A program made the translations under genes and the position numbers. From Magnolia sinica (taxonomy: Eukaryota > Streptophyta > Magnoliopsida > Magnoliales > Magnoliaceae), in the NCBI RefSeq assembly GCF_029962835.1, contig NC_080579.1, positions 79,501,959 through 79,565,958 on the forward strand: a stretch of 64,000 bases of DNA, given 5' to 3'. The notes beneath the pieces are model-generated. The model saw nothing but the letters and a program-made list of their open reading frames with translations. It was not told where the DNA came from and did not search any database. Of the stretch, positions 54,706-64,000 are shown piece after piece. Position 1 is the stretch's first letter; every line of letters starts with the position of its first letter.

Positions 54706-55432
54706 CTGTCAGCCTTAGGTTGTGTTTGCTTCGTTTTTATGGACGTTTTGGGATATGTTTTTGGACAATGATTTACTTCCTTGTAGTAAAGGGACTATGT
54801 TTAAACGGATGGTTTGTGATTAAATTTTGGACTTGTCATTTGCATGGTCAATTTCTATATTTGGGAGAACAGGTAAGCTCCTATGTTGGTGCTTATCTTC
54901 GACTGCTACTCGCTAATTAGTTTCCATCGTTTGATATGTCAACACTGATCCAGATGTCGGTTTACAACAGGTTCACCACAGAGAGCTGGAATACATATTG
55001 GTGCAAATCAGTTTATGTTGTGGACCATTGAAGTTAGTGAAGAAAGATCATCATTTCCTATATCCCAAATTGAGACCTGGTGGAAAGGCATGTAGACAAC
55101 ATAATATGCCTGAAAGAATTCCCACTGGTGGGTGATCGTGGCCACCGGTGGGCGATCGTTGTTGCACTGTATATATTCAACGCAGTTGAAAAAAATCAAA
55201 CAGCTGATTATAGTACCATAGCTAATATGGTGGACACCATAAGAGAGAAAATGCCTTGATGTGACTACTACAGTGTCAAACCAAACATGCGAGTACTGTA
55301 TTGCCCATAAATAGACCCACAAAGTTTCGAAAAACAAGCATGATAAAGCGAAATACCGGTATTACGCTAATCATTGATAATACTAGTAACAAAGTAATTA
55401 TGATGTCTTTACATCTAACTACCATGGTAATT
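54706..55432. other. Harbinger 3' non-coding region
   Basis: No gene recognised. It ends in the right TIR. GTGGGTGATCGTGGCCACCG / GTGGGCGATCGTTG is a short direct repeat near 55125-55160. Confidence 0.5.
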
Positions 55433-55451
55433 GGAAAACCAAACAGGCCCT

Positions 55452-55530
55452 AAAGGAATCGGTACTAAGACGTCATTGTTGAAATGAGGTATCTTCACTC
55501 AGTGAGCCACTTAAGCTATGGATCAGGGTG
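55452..55530 (-). repeat. tRNA-like (SINE-like) sequence, copy 5
   Basis: Minus strand CCATAGCTTAAGTGGCTCAC, a decayed box A, with GTCTTAGTACCGATTCC where box B would be. It is clearly related to the blocks at 10208, 10990 and 11768 but outside the L3 LTR, so the motif exists independently. The Harbinger element inserted at its edge. Confidence 0.5.
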
Positions 55531-55539
55531 TGCGGTGAT

Positions 55540-55800
55540 TGAATACTCACCATTACTAACTTCAAATAAACATTACAGTGAACCTTAAGGAAGTTTTTAA
55601 TGGCAGGCATTCAATTGTCACTGTTTTCTCGTAGTGTGGTCACTCGAGATTTGAATTTCCTTTAATTTCTAGACAGTGCCCTGTAATGATCTGGAAAACA
55701 AAAAAATAGATGGACAGCCTCAACAAAACACATATTACATGTATATCATGTGGGGCTAATAGAGCACTGTCAATGGGGACACGCAGACGTAAATTAGGTA
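55540..55800. mobile_element. Partial MITE of the Mutator-like family
   Basis: Contains AATAAACATTACAGTGAACC, GTTTTTAATGGCAGGCATTCAAT, TAGTGTGGTCACTCGAG, GTAATGATCTGG and GGACAGCCTCAACAAAACACAT, the second half of the family in order. It is interrupted at 55800 by another copy. Confidence 0.65.
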
Positions 55801-56166
55801 GGAAGCAGATTGGCCAGTGTACCGTACACCAGCGATATGTCCTGTGTGTTGACACCACCAAGTTTTGTGCATCCCATCACGAGGTATGTGTTATATCCCA
55901 ACTATCCTTTCATTTGGCGAGCTTGTCCTCAGACTTGAACCGAAAAATAAGATAGGCCCAAAGATTAAGTGGACCACACTACAAAAGGCAATGGGGATTG
56001 AATATCTACCAATGAAACCCTTTGGAGGCCACATAAGTTTTGGATAGATATGATATTTGTTTTTCCTCATCATCCAGGTCTGTGTGACCTTATGAACAGA
56101 TTGGATGGAAAATAAATGCTATGTTGGGTCGGTTAGAATCATTGTTCCACTACTACTTCTAGTGTG
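55801..56166. mobile_element. Mutator-like MITE, left part, interrupted by gypsy C
   Basis: Starts GGAAGCAGATTGGCCAGTGT at 55801, the family TIR, preceded by AATTAGGTA (55792-55800), the presumed 9-bp duplication. GTGGACCACACTAC and CTTATGAACAGATTGGATGG follow in family order, then gypsy C interrupts at 56172. The partner end must be right of the window. Confidence 0.75.
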
Positions 56167-56171
56167 GTTCA

Positions 56172-56840
56172 TGTTACAGGAAAATATATTCGGACCATAG
56201 TTAAGGTCAGCTCGGCCTAGTCACGTCTCAGGACGGATCATCTGAACTTCCTTCATAGTCGGCTCAACTAGACAAGTGGCCGCTCTAGAGATACTTCATC
56301 AAATGAGACCAACGAACAAGATGAATCTGAGCTGTAGCATGGAAAGGCATGGGCTCGGGCAAATCAACCCTGCCGACCCCAACTTTGAGCCGCCCATAGC
56401 TGACTCGGTGTAGTCTGAGCTCGATTGAAGAGAGCCTTCCTCAGATCATCTATTCGGACTAACTTCAATCGACCAGTTTAGTTAAGACAATTGAGCCGAG
56501 CTCAATCCAGTAACGCACGATAACTTTAATCACTTAACCATGATCACAGGATAACTGACAGTATCATCACGTACGCAGTTCTCGCCTAATGGCAGAGATC
56601 GTGCTGAGATTAACGGACGTCCACTCCGACCAAACAGTATGAATAGGAGCTTAACCAAATGGAACAGGTATGCAAAATCTCTCAACCTAAACCCCATGAA
56701 CACGACTTAGACCCAGATTCCAGGCCTGACTTTGGCATCAGGGGGTCCTCAGCTCTAGCCAAGGTCTCCATTGTCGTTTATCTATAAAACTGCTTGTATT
56801 TAGGAGCTCGGTGTGGGTGAACCAGATTTTTGAATCAACA
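56172..56840 (+). mobile_element. 5' LTR of gypsy C (669 bp)
   Basis: From TGTTACAGGAAAAT to TTGAATCAACA, directly before the primer site. It parallels the A LTR in layout (CCAGATTTTTGA near the end, GGCATCRGGGGGTCC) but is diverged. The TATA box equivalent is altered (TATGAATA, about 56638). Confidence 0.85.
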
Positions 56841-56862
56841 TTTTGGCATCGTCTGTAGAAAT
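56841..56862 (+). promoter_or_regulatory. Primer-binding site of gypsy C
   Basis: TTTTGGCATCGTCTGTAGAA directly follows the LTR; same position and wording as the A site with different point changes. Confidence 0.65.
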
Positions 56863-56898
56863 TTTGACGTGAAAGCTGCTCCTACTTTACCAAAAAAA

Positions 56899-58430
56899 GG
56901 CGAAAGGAAAGAAGAAAGCGCTTCCTCCAACCATTGTTGCCGATTCCGAGCCAGCTGGGCAACGAAACTCGTCTTCTCAATTGCTTGTTGAATCAACTCC
57001 AATGGGACTAACACAGAGATCTCAGAATCGAGGAAGCAGATATCACATGTTACAAAATCAAGTGGAAATGTTAGTTAATGAGCTTGGCCAAATAAAACAA
57101 CAAATGACCAGACAACATCCTCCCCCTGATCATGTGGCGATCGCTCCACTAGTCGCAGAACATTCCGCCCCTACCGGTTCTCAAGGAGGAACATCTCGGG
57201 GTGCGTCAGCCCAAGCACTGACTCATGCCCGGGGCATGTCGCCCTGAGCACCAACTCAGATCTAGCTCGTGAAACTGTTGTCGAAAATAAAGACCCTTGG
57301 GAAGCTCAGCTCGACGAGTTGCGAGGTCAGATTGGCATTATGCGCCGAGCATATCAAGTATAGGCTCCGACCGCAGTGGAGGCGATGAAGGAAGAGGCGG
57401 AGCCCCCGTTCACCAACGAAATAATAGGCGTAATCATACCTCCAAAGTTCCAGATGCCTCCCATCGCACAGTACTCGGGTTTTGGGGATTTGACCAAGTA
57501 GTTGGAATCTTATCACTCATGGATGGAGCTCCAGTTGGCCTCCGGACTGATCATGTACCAAGCCTTCTTTATAACCCTCACAGGAGTCGCACGAGGCTGG
57601 TATTGACTGTTGAAGCCAAAGTCGATTGGCTCATTTGCCGAGCTTAGCAAAGCATTCTTGACATAGTTCATTGTCGAGAAACAACACCAAAAGCCTTCCG
57701 CTTATCTGCTAACCATCAAACAGAAGGAGGGAGACACATTGAAGGATTATATTCTTCGGTTTAATGGGGAGGTGCTGCAAGTCGACGACTACTCCGACAT
57801 GATGGTTCTAGCTACGATGATTGCTGGACTTAGAGAAGGAGGGTTTCTCTTCTCGATAGGGAAGAATCCTCTAACCACATTAGGGGAGCTCATGAAACGA
57901 GCTCAGAAATACTCAAACGTTGAAGATTTCTTCAGTTCTTGGAAAGGAGCCTAAAGCACGAAAAATTCCACGAGGGATAAGAAGCGTAAGGAGGCCCCTC
58001 ACTAGTCAAGCTCGAACAGAAAGAGATCGGACGAGGACACCTCGCGTAGCCAAAGGCCGAGCAGGCGTCCCAAGAGCCAATTTAGCTCGTACACTCCCCT
58101 CAATACATCTTCAGAGCAAGTCCTCCTAGAGATCCGAGACAATCAGCTTTTTAAGGTGGCGAAGTTGTATGAAAACGAACACGAGTCAACGAGATAAGAG
58201 CAAATATTGTTGTTTTCATTGCGACCATGGCCACAACACTAGCGATTGAGTTGATCAAAACCCTTATTTGCAAAGGGCATTTATGTGAGTACGTCAAGAA
58301 GGACTAGCAAGTTCGGGAAGATGAACAGCCGAGCAGAGGACCAGACGACAGTGTTGAGATCCGAACTGTTTGCAGAGGGCCATCCGGGGGCGGAGACTCA
58401 AACCGAGAATGCAAAGCACACGCTCGAAGC
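56899..58430 (+). pseudogene. gag: Gypsy C gag
   Basis: The gag start equivalent to MARGKKK of A lies at about 56897, where ATG is now AAA. A coiled segment (LVNELGQIKQQMTRQ) follows at 57070. The capsid-type domain runs 57430-57950: PPKFQMPPIAQYSG, LLKPKSIGSFAELSKAFL, TLKDYILRFNGEVLQVDDYS and FSIGKNPLTTLGELMKRAQK. A zinc-knuckle remnant sits near 58210. It would form the RNA-packaging particle. Stops at 57245, 57361, 57498, 57604 and beyond disable it. Confidence 0.88.
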
Positions 58431-59178
58431 ACCGATGTAACGCCCCATGTTTTCAGGACCTAAGTATATGACCCGTTTCCAAAAAACACGAGTGTTAACC
58501 TATAAAGAGCCAGATTTTCATATATTATTTTTTTTCTTTTATCATTCAGAGTTAGCCGTTAGCGTAGTATGGACAAATTAAATGTAAAGGAAAGTTGCAT
58601 GATTATTTAAATATACAAGAAGCTGCCCATAATGACTTATACAAACCAATGTCCTCATTCTTGTAGTTATGAAATAAAATAATATTACATGTGAAACAAA
58701 GTAAATTTACAACAATCTTGAGCTGTGAAATCCTGTAGCAACTCTTAATAAATACATTCATGCACCCTTATCAACCATAGCCTGCTCCTCATCAATATGA
58801 ACATGAATGTCGTCTGGGCCACCCATGCTACCTGTATGGTTATATATTTGATGGATGAGTGGCTAACTCAGTGTAAATTCTCCTCAAGATTACACACCAC
58901 CGCATTAGGCAAGTATAGTTATAAGAACAAGGCATAAAAAATAGTATATGATGTAGTCTTATTAGATGCATGGATGCGTGAATGCAATCATCGCCCCGAG
59001 TATGCTCATCCGTGATGACAATGGGCTCGTCACCCATGTAGTAATCAACCTGGGAATGCTCATCCAGTCAGACAAAATACATACAGCACGTATGATATCA
59101 ATAGACGCTAGTCTGTGCTATGTATGCATGATTAGCCAAACCATTATTAGCCCAGTTACAATCAACCAATTTAAATAA

Positions 59179-59275
59179 GCTCAAGGTCATTACGGGGGCT
59201 CGTCATCAGCGTAGGCTGACAGCTCGGGCATAGGTCTCATACCACCATCCCTGACTCATGAGACTACCACCTTAG
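59179..59275 (+). repeat. Shared LTR module, single copy
   Basis: CAAGGTCATTACGGGGGCTC, then GCGTAGGCTGACAGCTCGGG, CATACCACCATCC and ACTCATGAG. Counterparts at 38812-39105, 43748-43832 and, on the minus strand, 515-610 and 5487-5585. Confidence 0.8.
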
Positions 59276-60116
59276 GATGTTTAATGGAAACCCGTGGACT
59301 AGTGGCCAATCATATTACAGTATATGAGGCTTAGCATCGCATGGTTGCACGATATAAAACATCGAACCCATATAGGGCAAATACCAAAACAAAGCTACCT
59401 GGACGAATTTCAAAAGTAAGCCACATAGGGTAATTATCAAAGCTAAGCCACATAAGGCAATCATCAAAACTAAGTCACATAGGGCCGATATCAAAACCAT
59501 GTGATAAAAACCATCCTTAAAAACCACTTAGACACAACAACCCCTAAATAGTAGGCTCACATCAATATTTGATTCAAGCCTCTATTCAATAACCACTAAG
59601 TTGCAGGTCCATTTCAATAACATTCAATCGAGTTACATCCCAAGTACGGGTGTACATTTATAAGTGGGGGTTTTCCACTGATGTACCAGTTTAAATTTTA
59701 GAAACAATCCACAAGTAATCCACAAACATAAGGAAGTATGTAGGATAAATATTAAGCACATAATATAGCAATTCAATTCCAATAATTAAATCATGTGATT
59801 ATAAAATGAAGATATCAATTATCAATTGAAATTAAAATAAAAACTATCACTTAAGCTAATGGGAAAATGAAAAGCTCAAGGGGAAGAAATCATCACCTTA
59901 TTAGTTTGCATCGCTTACAAGCATCGTTAGAGAATGCGCGTTCCCTTAAAAATCAAATCCTACTATAAATCAGGATGTACAATTAGATCTAAGTTCTACA
60001 CACTACTTAGGGTTTAAGATCATAGCCTAGGGTTATCTTTTAGGGTTTTAGTGTAGAATTAGGGGTTTCACCCTAGGGTTTAGTCCTAAACTTAAATTCT
60101 AGGATTTAAATCCTAA

Positions 60117-60121
<5 letters not shown>

Positions 60122-60167
<46 letters not shown>
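60122..60167. repeat. (ATT)n microsatellite
   Basis: About fifteen ATT units within the L2 LTR; the surrounding 60100-60950 is AT-rich with many TAATAAT motifs. Confidence 0.95.
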
Positions 60168-61545
60168 GTACAATGGATCAAATAATTAATCCATTAATAT
60201 TAATAATGATGATTTACTAGTTGATATTTAAATATACTAACAATATCTAATATTCTTATAATGACTAATAATAATATTTATATTAACAATACTTATACTA
60301 ATCCCATAATGAAAGTGATAGTAATTTCTAATGATAGTATTAATAGCCATTAATAATGAATCTAATAATAGCCATCAATATTGAACCTATTCATGATCAT
60401 ACTTAAGGATAGTAAATAAAATATAAATGTCTAATAATCATAGGTCTGTTTATAACATCTAATATTGGTGTGAAGAATCAGCCAATGGTCAATCATGCTT
60501 GATAATCACAATGACCATGATTACGGTCTTAACCTAGGGTTTGGATTACCTAGGTTTAGAGTTTTATCCATTAATCTAATCTTAGACTTTGGTTTAAAGT
60601 TTGAAATCTAACTCATACAATTAATTCATAATAACATTAGAACGAAGTAAAAGTAAATAATAATTATCTATTAACACTAACAATACTAATCTTATTGTCA
60701 ATAACCTACAATGACAAAATAGGTGTAGCATGATAAATGTTAATATCTGATATAATAACTAATACTAGTAAAATTAACCTACCAATGATTAACCATATTT
60801 AATAATTGCAATAATTATAGTAATATTAATAATGATGATAAATACTAAGATCTACTATTTGATATTTACAACCTTTGATTATAATAGCTAGTTATAGCAT
60901 AAATAATCTAATAAGGACAAAATAAGAATAATTCCAATTAATTCAAAAACGTGAATGAAATTCTAATTCAACATCGTAAAGATCGAATTTCCTTAAGTCG
61001 AGTTATTCGAGTCGATTCGACCCTATCAACTCAGTCGCTCTACTCAACTCCATTTGGCGAACCGGCCCAACAACACTCTCTCAACTCCCAAACTCCCCTT
61101 CTTTTCTCTGCGCTCTTTCACTCTTTCCTTCTCCCTTTATTTCTTTTCTTCTTCCTTTCACTCCCTCATTCTCATCTTTTGCTGAGATATCCAGCTAGGC
61201 CTGGACCAGGCCCAACCCGACCTGATCGAGTTAAACTCGGTTTCAGCCGAGTCAACTCGGCAGCCACCAAACCCATCTTCTTCTCTTTCTCTTTTTTTTT
61301 TCTTCTTCTCTCCATCCTATCTTCCCTTTCTCTCCTTTTCTTTTCTACTTCTGGGAAGCCCAGAGGTGGCTTTACTCGGCTCAGGGACAACCCAATTCAG
61401 TGGACTCAACTGAGTTAGCGGGTTGACTCGATAAGAGTTCCACGAAGGGGACAACGCTCCTCACCTTCTCTTTTCTTTCTTCTTCTCCGATTCATTCCTC
61501 TCTCCCTGGACGTCCAGGAAGCCCGGTTACTCGCTTAGACTCCAC

Positions 61546-63209
61546 CTGACCCTTGATGCTGGATTTCCTGGTGGTGAACTGTCCGTTAACTTATAACATG
61601 ATCCTCGAATAACATTCGCTTAACTACATGAGAGCAGTGGTATCTACATACCACTTAATGATAAAGTTCCTTGCTATAAGTGGGGCCGGTTATCTCCGAG
61701 GAGAACAATGTGAGACTCGGTGCTGCTATTCAATCGTGGTGAGGAAATGTATACCCAAGCAAGCCCTGGTGATCAACTCACTCGATCCTAGAGAAGAGTC
61801 ATCGGAGAAAGGCTCCCTAATGGAGGAGCTTATTGGCATTTCGCTCGGCGAAGGTGACCCCAGCAAAACGGTATAGGTCGGATCATCTTTGATCCGTGAC
61901 CATCGTGCTCAGATGATGAGTTTCCTCAGGGAAAACAGAGATGTGTTCACCTGGACTCATCAGGATATGTCGGGCATTGATCCCGAGGTGTGGTTCACAA
62001 ATTAAATGTGGATCTGAGCTTCAAGCCCATCAATCAAAAGAGAAGAATGGTCGAGCCAAAGCAATATGCAGTAATCGCCGAGGAGGTCTGCAAACTACTA
62101 GATGCGGGCTTCATCGAGGAAGTCTATTATCCTGAGTGGATTGCCAACATGGTGTTGGTTAAGAAATCCAATGGAAAATGGCACATCTGCGTCGACTATT
62201 TCGACTTGAACAAAGCATGCCCAAAGCACAACTTTCCTCTTCCCAGAATCAACCAACTGGTCGACAACACAGCGAAGCATGAGCTCCTGACGTTCATGAA
62301 CGCATACTCAGGTTACAATCAGATAGCGATGCATTACCCAGAAAGCAGAAGACTACCTTCATCACTGATAAAGGTCTCTACAGTTATACGGTCATGTCAT
62401 TTGGCCTAAAAAATGCGGGGGCGACATACCAATGATTGGTGAACAAGATGTTCGCCTAGCAGATCGACCACATAATGAAGGTGTACGTTGATGATATGCT
62501 AGTGAAAAGTGTCAAGGCGGTTGACCACCTAATTGACCTCATCGAGACATTCTCTATCTTAAGGAAATACCGAATGAAGCTGAATCCGACCAAGTGCGCG
62601 TTTGGGGTCAGCTTGGGTAAATTCTCTGTTTCCAGGTCAGCCAGAGGGGCATCGAGGCAAATCCGGATAAGGTCAAAGCTCTACTGAACATGGGGTCTCC
62701 CCAAACACTGAAAGGCAATAAGAAGGCGAAGTGGACCTCGGACTGCGAGCAAGCATTCCAACAATTAAAGCAGTACTTAGGATCACCCCCGCTATTGTCA
62801 AAACTGGTGGAAGGAGAAACATTACAACTTTACCTAGCCATGTCCACCTCCGTCGTGAGCTCGGCCCTTGTCTGAGAATTTGAAGGAAAACAGTACCCTG
62901 TGTACTATGTTAGCAAAGCATTGGTCCCTGCTGAGACTTGGTATCTGAGCATAGAGAAGCTCGCTCTGGCCCTAGTGATTTCGTCTAGCCGACTCCATTC
63001 CTACTTCCAAGCACACACCATAGTGGTCCTTACTGACCAGCCTCTTCGACAAGTTCTTCAGAGACTCGACGTGTCAGGGCAGAGGAGCAAATGGGCGGTC
63101 GAACTCGGTGAATTCGACATTCGATATCAGCCCAGGACAGCTATCAAAGGTCAGGTGGTGGCCGATTTCATTGCTGAGCTTTCAGTTCAGGATGAGTAGG
63201 CATCCGCAA
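61546..63209 (+). pseudogene. Gypsy C protease remnant, reverse transcriptase and connection domain
   Basis: Starts in the last third of protease (RAVVSTYHLMIKF at about 61630). RT follows: RDVFTWTHQDMSGI (61940), KKSNGKWHICVDYFDLNKAC (about 62161), FMNAYSGYNQIAM, SFGLKNAGATYQ in another frame (62398) and active-site YVDDMLVKS (62484). The connection segment keeps YLGSPPLL and YPVYYVSKALVPAETWYLS, and the tether ends KGQVVADFIAELSVQDE. It would make cDNA. Frameshifts lie near 61988, 62340 and 62630, stops at about 62434 and 62458, and a 93-bp in-frame loss at about 62703 relative to A. Confidence 0.9.
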
Positions 63210-64000
63210 GCAACCTAGGAGGATTGTTCGATCCAACAAAAACTTCTAATCTTTGTGACGAAACTCTACAACCCTCCCATCCTGCTAGGGCTCCTAGGGC
63301 AGAGAAGGTGGACCTAAATAGTTGGGTACTTTACATAGACGGATCATCTAATGCAAGACGTGGGGGAGTAGGGGTTGTCATACTAGCCCCTGATCAGATG
63401 ACCATCCAGTATGCTATAAGGCTCAGGTTTCGCACCTCAAACAATGTGGCTAAATACGAAGCACTGCTAGCCGAGCTCAAGCTAGCAGTCACCATGGGGG
63501 TCAAAGCACTCGAGGTTCGATGTGATTCACAACTCGTCGTTAACCAAATATCAACAGAGTGCCAAGCGAAGGAAGTTCAGATGATTGCTTACTTAGCCGA
63601 AGCTTAGAAGCTGATCAACAAGTTCCAAAACTGTAAAATCAGTCAAATCCCGAGAGCAGACAATTCGTGGGCGAATGCCCTCGTGAAGCTAGCCTCCGCG
63701 ACAGATGGGGGCGTTCTAAAACTGATCCCGATAGAATTCATTGCTGAGCTGAGCATTGACCACATTAACCATGAGGTTGTCTAGCCCATACAAGTAGCCC
63801 CAAGTTAGATGGATCCAATCATCGGGTATATCCAGGAAGGGAAGCTCCCCGAGGACAGATTAGAAGCATGACGATTGAGACTCAGATCAGCTCGGTATGT
63901 AATCCTCGACGGTGTTCTATACAAGAAAGGTTTCTCTATACATTACTTGAGGTGCCTCAGGCCTGATGAAGTTAACTACATCCTGCGAGAGACTCATGAA
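63210..64000 (+). pseudogene. Gypsy C RNase H and start of integrase (runs off window)
   Basis: RNase H: NSWVLYIDGSSNARRGGVGV (about 63319), KYEALLAELKLAVTMGV, CDSQLVVNQIS and DNSWANALVKLAS. The linker to integrase follows (PIEFIAELSIDH, RYVILDGVLYKKG) and the final bases encode RETHE, the first His of the integrase zinc finger. Stops at about 63607, 63784, 63808 and 63871. The frame is otherwise well kept and matches copy B base for base over long stretches. Confidence 0.9.

Larger units (their letters stand above)
48865..55450 (+). mobile_element. PIF/Harbinger DNA transposon, 6.6 kb, three genes
   Basis: Terminal inverted repeats GGGTCTGTTTGGTTTTCC (48865-48882) and, reverse-complemented, GGGCCTGTTTGGTTTTCC (55433-55450) differ at one base, with weaker similarity out to about 45 bp (TAGAT..GTAAAG). 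The 3-bp target duplication TAA is at 48862-48864 and 55451-55453. Both features define PIF/Harbinger elements. Genes, all plus strand: DDE transposase (50992-52245), Myb/SANT protein (52626-53767) and a viroplasmin-domain protein (54272-54538). Damage is light (a few stops and frameshifts), so this insertion is young compared with its surroundings. Confidence 0.93.
58436..61545 (+). mobile_element. LTR, family L2, nested in gypsy C, right end deleted
   Basis: Begins TGTAACGCCCC at 58436 after ACCGA (58431-58435). It carries the shared module (59179-59275), the ATT microsatellite and, towards its 3' side, the TCAACTCGG/CT-rich segment (61000-61540) seen in the 42742 solo LTR at 44980-45700. 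No TTACA end or second ACCGA is found; the sequence passes directly into protease codons near 61545, so its terminus and about 100 protease codons were deleted together. Confidence 0.8.
56172..64000 (+). mobile_element. Gypsy element C, 5' LTR to integrase, cut by window edge
   Basis: 5' LTR, primer site and gag, then a nested LTR (58436-about 61545) with loss of most of protease, then RT, RNase H and the start of integrase. Same family as copy B: 63388-64000 and 6486-7098 align almost base for base. The likely 5-bp duplication on the left is GTTCA (56167-56171); the right side is outside the window. Confidence 0.9.

Noticed and set aside
60951..61418. 155-residue plus-strand frame rich in Phe, Leu and Ser
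   Set aside because: CT-rich part of the L2 LTR, with a counterpart in the 42742 solo LTR that is not open in the same way.

Overview
This is nuclear DNA from a flowering plant and it is almost entirely transposable-element sequence. Evidence: plant-type Ty3/gypsy and Ty1/copia polyproteins, very long chromovirus-style LTRs starting TGTAAYGCCC and ending GTTACA, a PIF/Harbinger element with plant-like introns, and many TIR elements built on a GGGCCCACC / CACCGTCCAT / GTGGACCACACC vocabulary. That vocabulary suggests to me a magnoliid (Magnolia, Liriodendron or Lauraceae type); this is inference from memory of such repeats, not shown by the window. There are no rRNA genes, CRISPR arrays or bacterial genes. 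The only candidate host coding sequence is a first-exon-like ORF at 28338-28578 on the minus strand.

Layout. (1) 1-6479 is a three-deep nest of LTRs: family L1 (minus, 5466-6479) is interrupted by family L2 (minus, 4846-5460 and 1-799), which is interrupted by a complete 4.0-kb solo LTR L3 (800-4845, 5-bp target duplication GATGA). The nest sits in gypsy copy B (6480-about 9535), a fragment running from RNase H through integrase to an antisense ORF. (2) About 9536-12911 is a minus-strand copy of L3 carrying three tandem 780-bp units, abutting a decayed copia element (12912-16208). (3) 16209-29127 is a mosaic: Mutator-like MITEs, including two in tandem sharing a 9-bp target duplication, LTR pieces, an uninterrupted 360-aa plant transposon-domain ORF (24784-25866, minus), and the possible host exon. 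(4) 29128-48770 is a Russian doll: MITE > MITE (9-bp duplication) > gypsy element A (29456-48208, duplication ATTAC) > two solo LTRs of 3.2 kb (37921-41114, duplication GGAGC) and 4.6 kb (42742-47388, duplication GTAGG). (5) 48865-55450 is a PIF/Harbinger element with TAA duplication, a DDE transposase, a Myb/SANT protein and an unexpected third gene with a viroplasmin/RNase H1 N-terminal domain. (6) 55452-64000 holds a tRNA-like repeat, MITE pieces and gypsy element C, the same family as B, running out of the window.

How the parts work together. Gypsy A, B and C have the Tat-type plan: LTR, primer site, gag-protease-RT-RNase H-integrase on the plus strand, then a protein on the minus strand (a Transposase_28-like, coiled-coil aORF) before the 3' LTR. 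In A the aORF has its own TATA box and an ATG-free leader; in B it has a candidate 90-bp intron. All polyproteins are broken, largely by stops of the CAG-to-TAG, CGA-to-TGA and TGG-to-TGA kind expected from cytosine deamination of silenced elements. The Harbinger element is the least decayed: its three catalytic residues are still encoded.
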